NCBI RefSeq assembly: GCF_039537875.1
Contig: NZ_BAABBI010000004.1
Location: 1 to 64,000, forward strand
Direction of reading: 5' to 3'
Length of the DNA: 64,000 bases
Source: Corallibacter vietnamensis
GTDB lineage: Bacteria; Bacteroidota; Bacteroidia; Flavobacteriales; Flavobacteriaceae
A program made the position numbers and the translations under genes. Positions 26,012-35,306 of the stretch are shown here, one piece after another. Each line of letters starts with the position of its first letter. The stretch's first letter is position 1. The notes beneath the pieces were generated by a model. The model was not told where the DNA came from, ran no database searches, and was given only the letters and a program-made list of their open reading frames with translations.

Positions 26012-27553
26012 ATGCAAGACAAAATAAAAGACTTAAACGAAAAATTAGCCCAAGCCTATTTAGGTGGTGGCGAAAAACGTATAGAAAAACAACATGCCAA
26101 CAAGAAACTAACGGCTCGCGAACGTGTACAATATGTATTAGATGAAGGCTCGTTTGAAGAAATTGGTGCTTTAGTGACGCATCGTACCAAGGACTTTGGT
26201 ATGGACAAACAACAGTTTTATGGCGATGGCGTTGTAACTGGTTATGGTACTATTGATGGTCGCTTGGTGTACATCTTTGCACAAGACTTCACCGTATTTG
26301 GTGGTTCGCTTTCTGAAACTCACGCCGAAAAGATTTGTAAAATTATGGATCTTGCTGTAAAAGTTGGCGCACCATTAATTGGATTGAATGATTCTGGTGG
26401 TGCACGTATTCAAGAAGGTGTGCGCTCGCTTGGTGGTTATGCCGATATTTTTTACAGAAACGTACAAGCATCAGGTGTTATACCGCAGTTATCTGCCATT
26501 ATGGGACCTTGTGCTGGTGGTGCTGTATATTCTCCTGCCATGACCGATTTCACCCTTATGGTTGAAAACACCAGTTATATGTTTGTAACTGGACCAAATG
26601 TGGTTAAAACTGTGACGAATGAAACTGTAACTTCTGAAGAACTTGGTGGTGCATCTACACACGCGTCAAAATCTGGTGTGGCTCATAAAACGTCAACAAA
26701 TGATGTGGAATGTTTGGAAGACGTCAAGAAACTATTGAGTTACTTACCTCAAAACAACCAAGAAAAGCCAAAAGCCTTACCGTTTGAATTAGGTAATGAA
26801 TTGAGAGAACAATTATCTGACATTGTTCCTGATAATGCCAACAAGCCTTATGATATGCACGAGGTAATTTCTGGTATTATTGACGAAGATTCATTTTACG
26901 AGATTCATAAAGACCATGCCGAAAACATTATTGTTGGTTTTGCGAGGTTAGGAGGAAAATCTATTGGTATTGTTGCCAACCAACCTATGTTTTTAGCAGG
27001 TGTATTAGATGTAAACAGTTCTAAAAAGGCAGCGCGATTTGTACGTTTTTGTGACGCTTTCAATATTCCACTGTTAACACTTGAAGATGTTCCTGGATTC
27101 TTACCAGGAACTGACCAAGAATGGAATGGTATTATTGTTCATGGTGCTAAATTATTATACGCCTTTAGTGAAGCCACTGTACCAAGGATAACAGTTATCA
27201 CCCGAAAAGCTTATGGTGGTGCTTATGACGTAATGAACTCTAAACACATTGGTTCTGATATGAACTTTGCATGGCCTAGTGCTGAAATTGCTGTAATGGG
27301 TGCCAAAGGTGCTGCGGAAATTATTTTTAGAAAAGAGATAAAAGACGCTGATGACCCTGAAGCAAAATGGAAAGAAAAAGAAGCCGAATATGCTGAAAAA
27401 TTTGCTAATCCTTACAGTGCTACAGAACGTGGTTTTATTGACGAAGTGATTTTACCAAAAGATACACGACGTAAATTGATAAAAGCCTTTGCAATGCTTG
27501 AGGACAAACATGTAGACACGCCAAAACGTAAACATGGTAATATTCCGTTGTAA
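26012..27553 (+). CDS. Acyl-CoA carboxylase carboxyltransferase (beta) subunit
   Basis: The 513-residue protein has the two crotonase-like halves of the PccB/MmdA family. The first contains GLNDSGGARIQEGVRSLGGY and MGPCAGGAVYSPAMTDF. The second contains GVLDVNSSKKAARFVRFCDA, DVPGFLPGTDQEWNGIIVHG and KAYGGAYDVMNSKHIGSDMN. It moves the carboxyl from biotin to an acyl-CoA, probably propionyl-CoA by overall similarity. It ends the three-gene operon, which is closed by a strong hairpin. Confidence 0.93.
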   Translation: MQDKIKDLNEKLAQAYLGGGEKRIEKQHANKKLTARERVQYVLDEGSFEEIGALVTHRTKDFGMDKQQFYGDGVVTGYGTIDGRLVYIFAQDFTVFGGSLSETHAEKICKIMDLAVKVGAPLIGLNDSGGARIQEGVRSLGGYADIFYRNVQASGVIPQLSAIMGPCAGGAVYSPAMTDFTLMVENTSYMFVTGPNVVKTVTNETVTSEELGGASTHASKSGVAHKTSTNDVECLEDVKKLLSYLPQNNQEKPKALPFELGNELREQLSDIVPDNANKPYDMHEVISGIIDEDSFYEIHKDHAENIIVGFARLGGKSIGIVANQPMFLAGVLDVNSSKKAARFVRFCDAFNIPLLTLEDVPGFLPGTDQEWNGIIVHGAKLLYAFSEATVPRITVITRKAYGGAYDVMNSKHIGSDMNFAWPSAEIAVMGAKGAAEIIFRKEIKDADDPEAKWKEKEAEYAEKFANPYSATERGFIDEVILPKDTRRKLIKAFAMLEDKHVDTPKRKHGNIPL

Positions 27554-27575
27554 GATATATTATTATTATTTAAAT

Positions 27576-27608
27576 AAAAAAGCCAAAACATCTTGTTTTG
27601 GCTTTTTT
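27576..27608. terminator. Bidirectional terminator between two operons
   Basis: AAAAAAGCCAAAACA, loop TCT, TGTTTTGGCTTTTTT. The stem has A and T tracts on both sides, so it can end both the carboxylase operon and the oppositely directed glutamate dehydrogenase operon. Confidence 0.93.
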
Positions 27609-27647
27609 AATAGCTCATTAAGAAATTATATAAAACACAACATGAAA

Positions 27648-28028
27648 TTATTGTAATACATCATTGAAAAAAAGCAGTTTAAGATTTCGATAAGTTAATA
27701 AGTTATTGTGATAATGATTTCGAATACTTTCATGTTTATTTATGTAGAATAAATCACAAGCTAAATCATTACACTCTTTGTACTTTGGAATTTCATTTTT
27801 ATAGGCATCTAACTGATTTCTAAATGCGTAATTAACATCTATCATTTCTAAAAAACGATCTCTTAATTCTCTTTTTTTAAAGGAGTTAGATGCTAGCTTT
27901 GCAAATTTATCACATTCTTCAATTAAGTAGTTTACTTCTGAAATCCACAGTTCTAATTCTTTAATACTGCGTTTCAAAATTAATTCTTCATCTGTATCAT
28001 GATCAAATAAAGTATCTTGATTTGTCAT
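27648..28028 (-). CDS. Unknown 126-residue cytoplasmic protein
   Basis: The protein is helical and charged, beginning with an acidic stretch (DTLFDHDTDEELILK) and carrying coiled-coil-like heptads through the middle (IKELELWISEVNYLIEECDK). There is no signal or membrane segment. It starts eight bases after the GreA/Rnk-like gene and is the last gene of the putative sigma-54-driven operon. I do not recognise the family. A role linked to glutamate dehydrogenase control is only suggested by position. Confidence 0.6.
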   Translation of the reverse strand: MTNQDTLFDHDTDEELILKRSIKELELWISEVNYLIEECDKFAKLASNSFKKRELRDRFLEMIDVNYAFRNQLDAYKNEIPKYKECNDLACDLFYINKHESIRNHYHNNLLTYRNLKLLFFNDVLQ

Positions 28029-28036
28029 TTCTTTAA

Positions 28037-28429
28037 TTAGTTTTTTTGTTTAACACGTTTGATATGTAGTGACTTTTTACCTCCAGGAAACTCCCAATCT
28101 ATAATATCACTTTCAGCATATCCTATGACAGCTAATCCCATTGGAGTTAATATTGAAATTTTATTAGTTTTTAAATCACTTTCTTCTGGAAGCACTAATT
28201 CAAATGAATTTTCCCAACCATCATTTGTAGCTACTGTAACCAAAGAGTTAAACCTTATAACATCTACAGGCACATCTTTATCTTCAGCTATAATAGCTTG
28301 ATTTAGTTCTTCTTTTAATCTATCTATAGAATATTTCCTTGTGTTTTCTTTATATCCTTCAGATAAATTTAATAGTCGCTTTAAATCAACATAATCTTTT
28401 TTTTCTAAAATTATACTTCCATATTTCAT
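28037..28429 (-). CDS. GreA/GreB C-terminal-domain (Rnk-like) protein
   Basis: The 130-residue protein has a short N-terminal helical part and the FKBP-like C-terminal domain of Gre factors, marked by ISILTPMGLAVIGYAESDII and DWEFPGG. It lacks the long N-terminal coiled coil that reaches the polymerase active site, so like Rnk it should bind RNA polymerase without promoting transcript cleavage. It lies 16 bases downstream of the glutamate dehydrogenase gene. Confidence 0.82.
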   Translation of the reverse strand: MKYGSIILEKKDYVDLKRLLNLSEGYKENTRKYSIDRLKEELNQAIIAEDKDVPVDVIRFNSLVTVATNDGWENSFELVLPEESDLKTNKISILTPMGLAVIGYAESDIIDWEFPGGKKSLHIKRVKQKN

Positions 28430-28445
28430 ATTTCATAAGTTTTAA

Positions 28446-29741
28446 TTATGGAAAAATTCCGCGTTGTATATAAGCTTTTTCAATACGTTCAATCGCTATA
28501 ACATAAGCCGCTGAACGTAAGTCTAAAACTTTACTTTCTGAAGTTTCTAAAACTTTTCTAAAGACTTCTTTTAATTTTTTATCAAGTTTGATTAAGATTT
28601 CATCAAGTTCCCATAATTCGCCATTTCTATTTTGTAGCCATTCAAAATAACTACCAATAACACCGCCAGAGTTGCATAAAATATCTGGTATAATATCAAC
28701 ACCTTTATTAAGTAACATTTCCTCTGCTTCTACAGTCGTTGGTCCATTTGCGCCTTCTGCTATTAAAAAAGCTTTAATATCATTTGCGTTATATTTGGTT
28801 ATTTGATTTCCTAAAGCTGCTGGAATAAAAATATCGCAATTAATACCAAAAAACGCCTCTTTATCTATAGTTGATGTGTTTGGGAACCCTTCTATACGGC
28901 CTTGGTTATTTTTTGTGTGAATGAATAAATTCTCAACACTTATTCCTTCAGCATTTGTTATGCTTCCAAATGCATCTTGAACACCTACCATTTTAGCGCC
29001 TTCCTTTTCTAGAAAGTGTGCTGCCCAATATCCTACATTACCAAATCCTTGTACTATAAAAGTTTTGTCTTTTAGGCTCACATTTTTATGTGCTGCCCAA
29101 TATTTTATTGTTAGAAATACACCAAAGCCTGTAGCTCTGTCTCTTCCTTCTAACCCACCAGATCCAATTGGTTTACCTGTAACAACATGCTGATTTTTAG
29201 ATCGTTCAGACGGTGCTTTAGTAGACATGTATGTATCGGCTATCCAGGCCATAGTTTGGGCATTAGTATTCACATCTGGCGCTGGAATATCATGCTCTGG
29301 ACCAATATTTTCACCTAGTGCATAAGCAAATCGTCTTGTAATACGCTCTAATTCTGCATTTGAATATTTACTCGGGTCTAACTGAATGCCGCCTTTGGCA
29401 CCACCATAAGGTAAACCTGCTAAAGAGGTTTTCCATGTCATCCACATGGCTAATGCTTTTACAGCATCAATATCTATTGTAGGATGATAACGCAAACCAC
29501 CCTTGTAAGGTCCTAATGCATTATTGTGTTGAACACGATACCCTTTAAAAATTTCAACATCTCCATTGTCCATACGAACTGGGAAATGAATAATTAATTC
29601 ATTATTTGTAACTGCTAATATCTTCTTTATATTAGGGTTTAAATTTACCAAACTAGCTGCTGCATCAAATTGCTTCATTACATTTTCCAGCATACCTTGT
29701 TTTGGTTGTTTTTTATTGTTTACTGTTTCTGCTATTGCCAT
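28446..29741 (-). CDS. Glutamate dehydrogenase (Glu/Leu/Phe/Val dehydrogenase family)
   Basis: The 431-residue protein interconverts glutamate with 2-oxoglutarate and ammonium using NAD(P). Visible marks are KGGLRYHPTIDIDAVKALAM, the substrate loop PYGGAKGGIQLDP with its catalytic Lys, PAPDVNTNAQTMAWI, and the Rossmann motif VQGFGNVGYWAA. The length is normal for the hexameric class. It lies 12 bases downstream of a small Cys-rich gene that follows a -24/-12 promoter, so expression probably needs sigma-54 and the NtrC-like regulator encoded just upstream. Confidence 0.93.
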   Translation of the reverse strand: MAIAETVNNKKQPKQGMLENVMKQFDAAASLVNLNPNIKKILAVTNNELIIHFPVRMDNGDVEIFKGYRVQHNNALGPYKGGLRYHPTIDIDAVKALAMWMTWKTSLAGLPYGGAKGGIQLDPSKYSNAELERITRRFAYALGENIGPEHDIPAPDVNTNAQTMAWIADTYMSTKAPSERSKNQHVVTGKPIGSGGLEGRDRATGFGVFLTIKYWAAHKNVSLKDKTFIVQGFGNVGYWAAHFLEKEGAKMVGVQDAFGSITNAEGISVENLFIHTKNNQGRIEGFPNTSTIDKEAFFGINCDIFIPAALGNQITKYNANDIKAFLIAEGANGPTTVEAEEMLLNKGVDIIPDILCNSGGVIGSYFEWLQNRNGELWELDEILIKLDKKLKEVFRKVLETSESKVLDLRSAAYVIAIERIEKAYIQRGIFP

Positions 29742-29753
29742 TTTACTTATAAA

Positions 29754-29933
29754 TTACATATACGTTTCTAAAACACGTTTTTTTTGTGCTGTACTTAATT
29801 TAGGTTTATTGTTACTAGTAGTGGTTGTAGCTACTTCGTATTCACTACAAGACCAGATAAGTGTTTTGTCTGACGTTAAGCTACAGTCTATTGTATGCTT
29901 ACAGTCATAACATAAGCTTTTGGTATGATTCAT
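29754..29933 (-). CDS. Small Cys-rich protein upstream of glutamate dehydrogenase
   Basis: The 59-residue open frame begins MNHTKSLCYDCKHTIDCSLT and ends VLETYM. Four Cys residues (8, 11, 17, 29) in a CxxC-x5-C-x11-C pattern suggest a zinc or Fe-S knuckle, followed by a Thr/Lys-rich tail. It begins about 30 bases from a near-perfect sigma-54 promoter and stops 12 bases before the glutamate dehydrogenase start, which argues that it is a real first gene of that operon. I recall similar CSEYE-type small proteins in Flavobacteriaceae, but cannot name a function. Confidence 0.75.
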   Translation of the reverse strand: MNHTKSLCYDCKHTIDCSLTSDKTLIWSCSEYEVATTTTSNNKPKLSTAQKKRVLETYM

Positions 29934-29961
29934 AAATTAATATTTTTTTGAATCATACTTT

Positions 29962-29977
29962 TGCAAGGTGTATGCCA
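29962..29977 (-). promoter_or_regulatory. Sigma-54 (-24/-12) promoter
   Basis: On the minus strand the sequence reads TGGCATACACCTTGCA: the -24 TGGCA and -12 TTGCA elements with the required spacing. Only the sixth base differs from the TGGCAC-N5-TTGCA consensus. It lies about 29 bases before the start of the Cys-rich gene, and the NtrC-like activator gene is immediately upstream on the same strand. Together they predict activator-dependent expression of the glutamate dehydrogenase operon. Confidence 0.8.
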
Positions 29978-30118
29978 GAAATATGAGACTGCTTTAAAAA
30001 AACAAAATAAAACACTAACAAACAACGACTTAAATAAATACCTTGTTTTTATGAGAGGGAATAGAACTGGGTAAAAATTACTCAACGGTGTAAAAATTAC
30101 ACATCAATATTAAAAAAA

Positions 30119-31432
30119 TCACTTAATTTTTTGACTTAAAGTTTTTCGATCTATCTCAAGTATTTTTGCTGCTTGAGATTTATTATTATTAGTAGCTTTT
30201 AGAACTTTTAAAATATGATTTTTTTCAACAACTTTTAAAGGAAGTAGTGATTCTGTTTCTGAAGAAAAAGTTATATTGTATTTTAAGTGATCAGGTAAAT
30301 CTTGTATTGAGATTTGTTTATCGCACATGATAACTGCTCTTTGAATAATATTTTCTAATTCTCTAATGTTTCCTGGCCAGTTATATCGCTGTAAAACCTC
30401 TAATGCTTCAGGAGTAATGGGTAATACTCTATCTTTGTATTCAATACCATATTTGAATATAAATTTATCTACTAATAGTTTTATATCTTCAGATCTTTGT
30501 CTTAAAGGTGGTACAGGTAACTCTACAACAGTTAGCCTATAGTATAAATCTTCTCGAAAGCGTTTTTTAGCTATTAAATCTTTAAGATTTATGTTTGTTG
30601 CGGCAATTATACGCACATCTATTGATTCAGCTTTTTGAGAACCTACACGTGTTATTTCTTTTTCTTGTAACACTCTTAAAAGACGTAATTGTGTAGCCAT
30701 AGAGGCATTTCCTATTTCATCAAGAAATATGGTTCCTTTGTTAGCTGCTTGAAAAAAGCCTGTTCTACTATCATTTGCCCCTGTAAATGCGCCTTTTGTA
30801 TAACCAAATAATTCTGACTCTAATAAGTTTTCTGGTATTGCTCCACAATTAACAGCAATAAAAGGCGCTGTCTTATACTTGCCCATATAATGTATGGCTC
30901 GCGCAACCAGCTCTTTTCCAGTTCCGCTTTCTCCTGAAATAAAAACGGTTGCCTTATTGTTTTTTACACGGTCAATTATTTCTATAACCTTTTTGATTGC
31001 TATAGACTTACCAACAATATCACCATAAGAATCTGTTTTATCTGGTAAAGACACTTTTTTCTTTTGAGATAAGGCTTTTAAAACAGCCGATTTTAATGCT
31101 TCTTTTGTAAAGGGTTTTGTTAAATAGTCTACAGCTCCTGTTTTCATGACCTCTAAAACACCATCAACAGAAGGGTATCCTGTGACTACAAGTTTAGGGA
31201 TATTAGGAAAATGCTCTGTTGCATATTTTACAAGCTCATGACCATCTACTCCAGGCATTTTTAAATCTGTAATTAACAAATCTATGGTATTATCTTTTAG
31301 AATGATCAATGCCTCTTTTACAGATATGGCTTTATAAACATGATAATTAAGCGCTTGTAAATGGCGTTGCATTAATTCTAAAATATGAATATCATCATCA
31401 ACTATTAAAATATTTTCGTTGTAAAGGCTCAT
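30119..31432 (-). CDS. Sigma-54-dependent response regulator (NtrC type)
   Basis: The 437-residue protein has three domains. The receiver (residues 1-120) has the phospho-acceptor Asp56 in LLITDLKMPG and the acidic pocket VDDD. An AAA+ domain follows, with Walker A GESGTGKELVAR, the sigma-54 loop GAFTGA and the DEIGNAS Walker B region. A Fis-like helix-turn-helix ends the protein (NNNKSQAAKILEIDRKTLSQ). Its start overlaps the kinase stop by four bases. The predicted sigma-54 promoter 140 bases downstream of it is the obvious local target. Confidence 0.94.
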   Translation of the reverse strand: MSLYNENILIVDDDIHILELMQRHLQALNYHVYKAISVKEALIILKDNTIDLLITDLKMPGVDGHELVKYATEHFPNIPKLVVTGYPSVDGVLEVMKTGAVDYLTKPFTKEALKSAVLKALSQKKKVSLPDKTDSYGDIVGKSIAIKKVIEIIDRVKNNKATVFISGESGTGKELVARAIHYMGKYKTAPFIAVNCGAIPENLLESELFGYTKGAFTGANDSRTGFFQAANKGTIFLDEIGNASMATQLRLLRVLQEKEITRVGSQKAESIDVRIIAATNINLKDLIAKKRFREDLYYRLTVVELPVPPLRQRSEDIKLLVDKFIFKYGIEYKDRVLPITPEALEVLQRYNWPGNIRELENIIQRAVIMCDKQISIQDLPDHLKYNITFSSETESLLPLKVVEKNHILKVLKATNNNKSQAAKILEIDRKTLSQKIK

Positions 31433-32529
31433 GGTTTTGGAAAATGGATTGTAAAAATAGTACCTTTTGGAGAATTTGCTTTATGATTTATAGTTCCTTT
31501 ATGACTTTTTACAATACCGTGTACAACACTTAAACCTAAACCAGAGCCTTCTCCTAATGGTTTTGTTGTATAAAAAGGCGTAAATATAGCATCTGCATCA
31601 CTTTTTTTAATTCCTGAACCTTGGTCTTTAATTTTAATAACTATTTTATTTTTTTCGTCTTTGACTTGTATCCAAATTTGTCCTTTTTCTGGAGAAAAAT
31701 AAATAGCATTAATCACTAAATTAAAAATCACTTGAGTGAGTTGTATACTGTCTACTCTTAATAGAATAGATTCTTTAGAAATGCTTAAATGATACTGTAT
31801 GCTTTTCTTTAAAAAGTTTGGTTTTAGTAAACTAATTGCATTTGATATTATAGGTGTTATATTACTTAATTCCATTTGTTGAGGCATATCACAAGAAAAA
31901 AACATTAATTTTTTTACAACCTCACTAGAAAACACAGCACTGTTTATAATTTTATTTAAATCACTTGTTATGTTTGGGTTATCTTTAAATTGTTCTTTAA
32001 GTAATTCAGAATACCCTAAAATGTTTGCTAAAGGTGTATTTAATTCGTGAGCAATACCAGCAGTAATCTCTCCTAAAATTGTAAGTCTATCCGCACGCTC
32101 TACTTGTCTTTTTGATAATGCTTCATTCTCTAATATTTTTTTTCGCTCAAAAAGACCTCCTATTTCAAGTGCTATCTTACTTAATAACAATTCTTCTTCT
32201 TTTAAAAAACTATTGCTTGTATAATCCTTTTTTAAATAACCAACTTTTATACTTCCTATGAGTTCATTAAAACCTTTTATGGCACTAATAATATAAACTG
32301 TATTTTCTTGTACATTACCGGCAGTAACCTTCATATTTTCAACACTAATAGATACATAAGCATCATTAGAATATTGGATAGCCTTTTTAAGACTACTTGC
32401 TATAGCTAAAAGTGTAGGTTTTAAGTTATTTAAGCTACTATTAGATATATAAGAACTCACTTCATACAAACAAGTCAGCTCTTTTATTCGTTCTTTTAAT
32501 TTCTTTTCCGTTGAATTTATATTAACCAT
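31429..32529 (-). CDS. Cytoplasmic GAF-domain sensor histidine kinase
   Basis: The 366-residue protein has no membrane segment. The first 135 residues look like a GAF sensor domain. The dimerisation box is GEITAGIAHELNTPLANILG, with the phospho-acceptor His near residue 162, and the ATPase domain has NLVINAIYFSPEKG, IKDQGSGIKKSDADAIF and GLGLSVVHGIVKSHKG. It is the partner of the adjacent NtrC-type regulator and presumably reads a cytosolic signal. Nitrogen or glutamate status would fit the downstream gene, but this is inference. Confidence 0.92.
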   Translation of the reverse strand: MVNINSTEKKLKERIKELTCLYEVSSYISNSSLNNLKPTLLAIASSLKKAIQYSNDAYVSISVENMKVTAGNVQENTVYIISAIKGFNELIGSIKVGYLKKDYTSNSFLKEEELLLSKIALEIGGLFERKKILENEALSKRQVERADRLTILGEITAGIAHELNTPLANILGYSELLKEQFKDNPNITSDLNKIINSAVFSSEVVKKLMFFSCDMPQQMELSNITPIISNAISLLKPNFLKKSIQYHLSISKESILLRVDSIQLTQVIFNLVINAIYFSPEKGQIWIQVKDEKNKIVIKIKDQGSGIKKSDADAIFTPFYTTKPLGEGSGLGLSVVHGIVKSHKGTINHKANSPKGTIFTIHFPKP

Positions 32530-32615
32530 AGCATGCTTTATTTAAAATTAAAATTACAAACATTTTTTAAGATAGCTTTAATACAATCTTTTATTTACTT
32601 TACAAACGAACGCAG

Positions 32616-32623
32616 TAACTTTG
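32616..32623 (+). promoter_or_regulatory. Bacteroidota -7 element close to the MFS start codon
   Basis: TAACTTTG fits the TAnnTTTG -7 motif and lies only five bases before the ATG of the transporter gene. If used, the transcript would begin at or next to the start codon, giving a leaderless or nearly leaderless mRNA. A clear TTG at the -33 position is not seen. Confidence 0.45.
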
Positions 32624-32627
32624 TATA

Positions 32628-33854
32628 ATGCAAAAACCAACAACCTCTCAAAAAGATAAAGTAAACATAGAATTTATAGCATTAATGGCATCTTTAATGG
32701 CTATTGTTGCTTTATCTATTGATGCCCTTCTACCTGCCTTACCTGATATAGGAACCGATTTAGGAGTTATTGATGTTTCTAGAAATCAGCTTTTGATAAC
32801 TATGATTTTTTTAGGCCTTGGTATTGGACAATTAATTTTTGGTCCATTGTCTGATGCTTTTGGAAGAAAACCAATTATTTATACTGGTTTTGTTCTTTTT
32901 GTAATTGCAAGTATTATTTGTGTTACAACATCAAGTTTTGAAATGATGATATTAGGTAGAATTTTACAAGGTATTGGGCTTTCTGCTCCTAGAACTATAA
33001 GTATAGCTATGGTAAGAGACACTTACAGTGGTGATTATATGGCAAAAGTGATGTCGTTTGTTGTAATGGTTTTTATTCTTGTGCCTGTAATAGCTCCTAC
33101 GTTAGGACAATTTCTTATTACGTTCTATGATTGGCATTCTATTTTTTATGTAAACCTAATTTTTGGCATTTTTGTCATGCTATGGTTTTGGAAAAAACAA
33201 CCTGAAACATTACGTCAAGAACACAAAAGAAGTTTATCAATAAATAGGATTGTAAAAGGTACACAGGAATTTTTCAGACATAAAACGGCTGTGGTTTATA
33301 CATTTGTATCTGGCCTTATAACCGGTTCTTTTATGGTGTATTTAAGCACTTCACAACAAATATTTGAACATCAATATCATTTAGCTGATTTGTTTCCTTA
33401 CATATTTGCTAGTTTGGCTATAGCTATAGGTTTTTCAACATTTATAAATAGTACTTTGGTGCTTCGTTTTGGTATGAAACGTATTGCTTATACCGCAGCA
33501 ATAGCTTACAGCGCAGTTTCTATTTTATATGTGATCCTTTTTTCATCAGGAGAAAATCCTGATTTATCTGTACTGGTTATCTTTTTTGGTTTACAGTTTA
33601 CTTCTATCGGATTTTTATTTGGAAACTTACGATCTCTAGCGATGGAACCAATTGGTCATATTGCTGGAATTGGCGCTGCAATCAATGGTTTTATTTCAAC
33701 AATAATGGCTGTTCCTATTGCTAACTATATTGGTAGTTTTGTAACCAATAGCGTATTACCTTTGTTTATTGGGTTTTCAGTTTGTGGTTTTATTTCAATT
33801 ATCTTTTTTGCTTTTTTAAACAGAAAGACTAAAACCCAAGTGATAGAACAATAG
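32628..33854 (+). CDS. MFS multidrug efflux transporter (Bcr/CflA type)
   Basis: The 408-residue protein has twelve predicted membrane helices. MAIVALSIDALLPALPDIGT and the family motif GQLIFGPLSDAFGRKPIIYT lie in the first half, with GRILQGIGLSAPRTISIAMV after them, as in the Bcr/CflA drug-proton antiporters. Substrates are unknown. Its last 26 bases overlap the end of the oppositely directed MarC-family gene. Confidence 0.9.
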   Translation: MQKPTTSQKDKVNIEFIALMASLMAIVALSIDALLPALPDIGTDLGVIDVSRNQLLITMIFLGLGIGQLIFGPLSDAFGRKPIIYTGFVLFVIASIICVTTSSFEMMILGRILQGIGLSAPRTISIAMVRDTYSGDYMAKVMSFVVMVFILVPVIAPTLGQFLITFYDWHSIFYVNLIFGIFVMLWFWKKQPETLRQEHKRSLSINRIVKGTQEFFRHKTAVVYTFVSGLITGSFMVYLSTSQQIFEHQYHLADLFPYIFASLAIAIGFSTFINSTLVLRFGMKRIAYTAAIAYSAVSILYVILFSSGENPDLSVLVIFFGLQFTSIGFLFGNLRSLAMEPIGHIAGIGAAINGFISTIMAVPIANYIGSFVTNSVLPLFIGFSVCGFISIIFFAFLNRKTKTQVIEQ

Positions 33855-34461
33855 CTGTAACTGAAGAAATAATATATTCTACCCCTATTGCAATAACAAC
33901 AAAACCTATAATACGAGATAAGGCGTTTATACCAGAAGCTCCTAGTATTTTAACAATATAATGCGAGCTTTTTAAAATCACATATATTGCTATTGTTACC
34001 AGTAGCATAGCTCCTAAAATTATCATTATTTGGTCTGTTGATTGGTACTCTTGATTATACGCTATTAATAATGAAATAGTTCCTGGTCCTGCTAGCATTG
34101 GAATTGCTAATGGTGTTAATGATATTGCGTCTCTATTTTCAATGTCTTGTTGTACACGCTCACGTTTCATCCCTTTGTGCTCCCTAAACTTACCTGTAAG
34201 TAAAGCAAATCCTGAAGACGCTATAATCATACCGCCTGCAATTTTAAGCGCATTTAAACTTATTCCAAAAAAGGATAAAATATATTTCCCAGCGAATAAT
34301 GACAAAAGCAATATAATAAAAACATTTATTGCTGTCCAAAATGCTGTAATAGCACGCTCTTTTTTACTGTTTTCTTGAGTTAAACCAACAAAAACAGGTA
34401 CTGTTCCTAATGGGTTCATGATAGAGAATAAAGCCCCGAAACTCGTTAAAAATAACTCCAT
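33829..34461 (-). CDS. MarC-family membrane protein
   Basis: The 210-residue protein has six membrane helices. The N-terminal ALFSIMNPLGTVPVFVGLTQ and the later DAISLTPLAIPMLAGPGTIS are the two inverted-repeat signatures of the MarC/NAAT family. Some members are described as amino acid transporters, while many have no proven substrate. It converges with the MFS gene with a 26-base overlap at the 3' ends. Confidence 0.92.
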   Translation of the reverse strand: MELFLTSFGALFSIMNPLGTVPVFVGLTQENSKKERAITAFWTAINVFIILLLSLFAGKYILSFFGISLNALKIAGGMIIASSGFALLTGKFREHKGMKRERVQQDIENRDAISLTPLAIPMLAGPGTISLLIAYNQEYQSTDQIMIILGAMLLVTIAIYVILKSSHYIVKILGASGINALSRIIGFVVIAIGVEYIISSVTAIVLSLGF

Positions 34462-34594
34462 AGTTTTTTTTGCAAATTCACTACATTTTCATGTATTAAG
34501 TGTTACGAAATACTTAAGTAATAATTAAAACACTGTGAAGTTTACACTCATAAACTTACTTGCTAAAACATCCTAAAATGTGTATCTTTAAAAT

Positions 34595-35227
34595 ATGTAC
34601 TCAAAATGTAAAACCATTCTTTTTTTAGGGTTTGTTATCCTGTTATTTTCTTGTGCTTCTGTAAGCTATACAGATAAGCATCAACTTGTATCAGAAATAC
34701 AAGCTCTAGATAAAAAAACATATGTTTCAGAAAAAGACTCACAATTGTTATTAAGACACGACATTTTGCATTTCACAAAAAACGGCCGTGTAAAATCATC
34801 TATCAGTCTTGACAATAATAATGATACACTTGTAACAACCGAAAAAAAATTATGGTTTACAAAACAATCTTATCCTGACAAAGACCCTTACTACTGCAAA
34901 ACTCGCTGGAAACCTAAAAACAGAGAACGTATAAGCTGCTATACACAAAAACAGTATAAAAAAAATGAAGCTATTTATTATTACCACAAAAATGGACGTA
35001 TTAATAAAATTGAAGATAATTTCACCAACTTTTATACAAAGCATTATACTTACAAAAACAATGATGTATCAAAAATTACTATTGTAAACAAAGCAAATGA
35101 CACCATTGAAGCAATAAAAATAAATTGTCTTAAAAAAGACACATCTGGAACCTGCCTTGAAGAAGTACAAACTTATACACAAACAGACAGTGTTATTACT
35201 ATTTACAGATATCCAAAGTATTTTTAG
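34595..35227 (+). CDS. Lipoprotein of unknown function
   Basis: The 210-residue protein has a lipoprotein signal ending VILLFSC (Cys20). The mature part has short repeated strand motifs of the type ILHFTKNGRVKSS, AIYYYHKNGRINKI and HYTYKNNDVSKI, like the MORN/YD-type toxin-antitoxin-linked repeats seen in Bacteroidota lipoproteins. Four Cys residues may form disulphides. A TATCTTTA element about 10 bases before the start may be the -7 promoter box. No function is known. Confidence 0.65.
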   Translation: MYSKCKTILFLGFVILLFSCASVSYTDKHQLVSEIQALDKKTYVSEKDSQLLLRHDILHFTKNGRVKSSISLDNNNDTLVTTEKKLWFTKQSYPDKDPYYCKTRWKPKNRERISCYTQKQYKKNEAIYYYHKNGRINKIEDNFTNFYTKHYTYKNNDVSKITIVNKANDTIEAIKINCLKKDTSGTCLEEVQTYTQTDSVITIYRYPKYF

Positions 35228-35306
35228 TGATAACAATGTTATTCTACAAGCTTGTAATTTCTAATAATTAGTTCTTAATTTTGAATTCGAAAACAAAAGC
35301 CTACAA

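Noticed and set aside
29716..29910. Plus-strand 64-residue frame
   Set aside because: It is antisense to the Cys-rich small gene and the start of glutamate dehydrogenase, which have a promoter and sensible protein content on the other strand.
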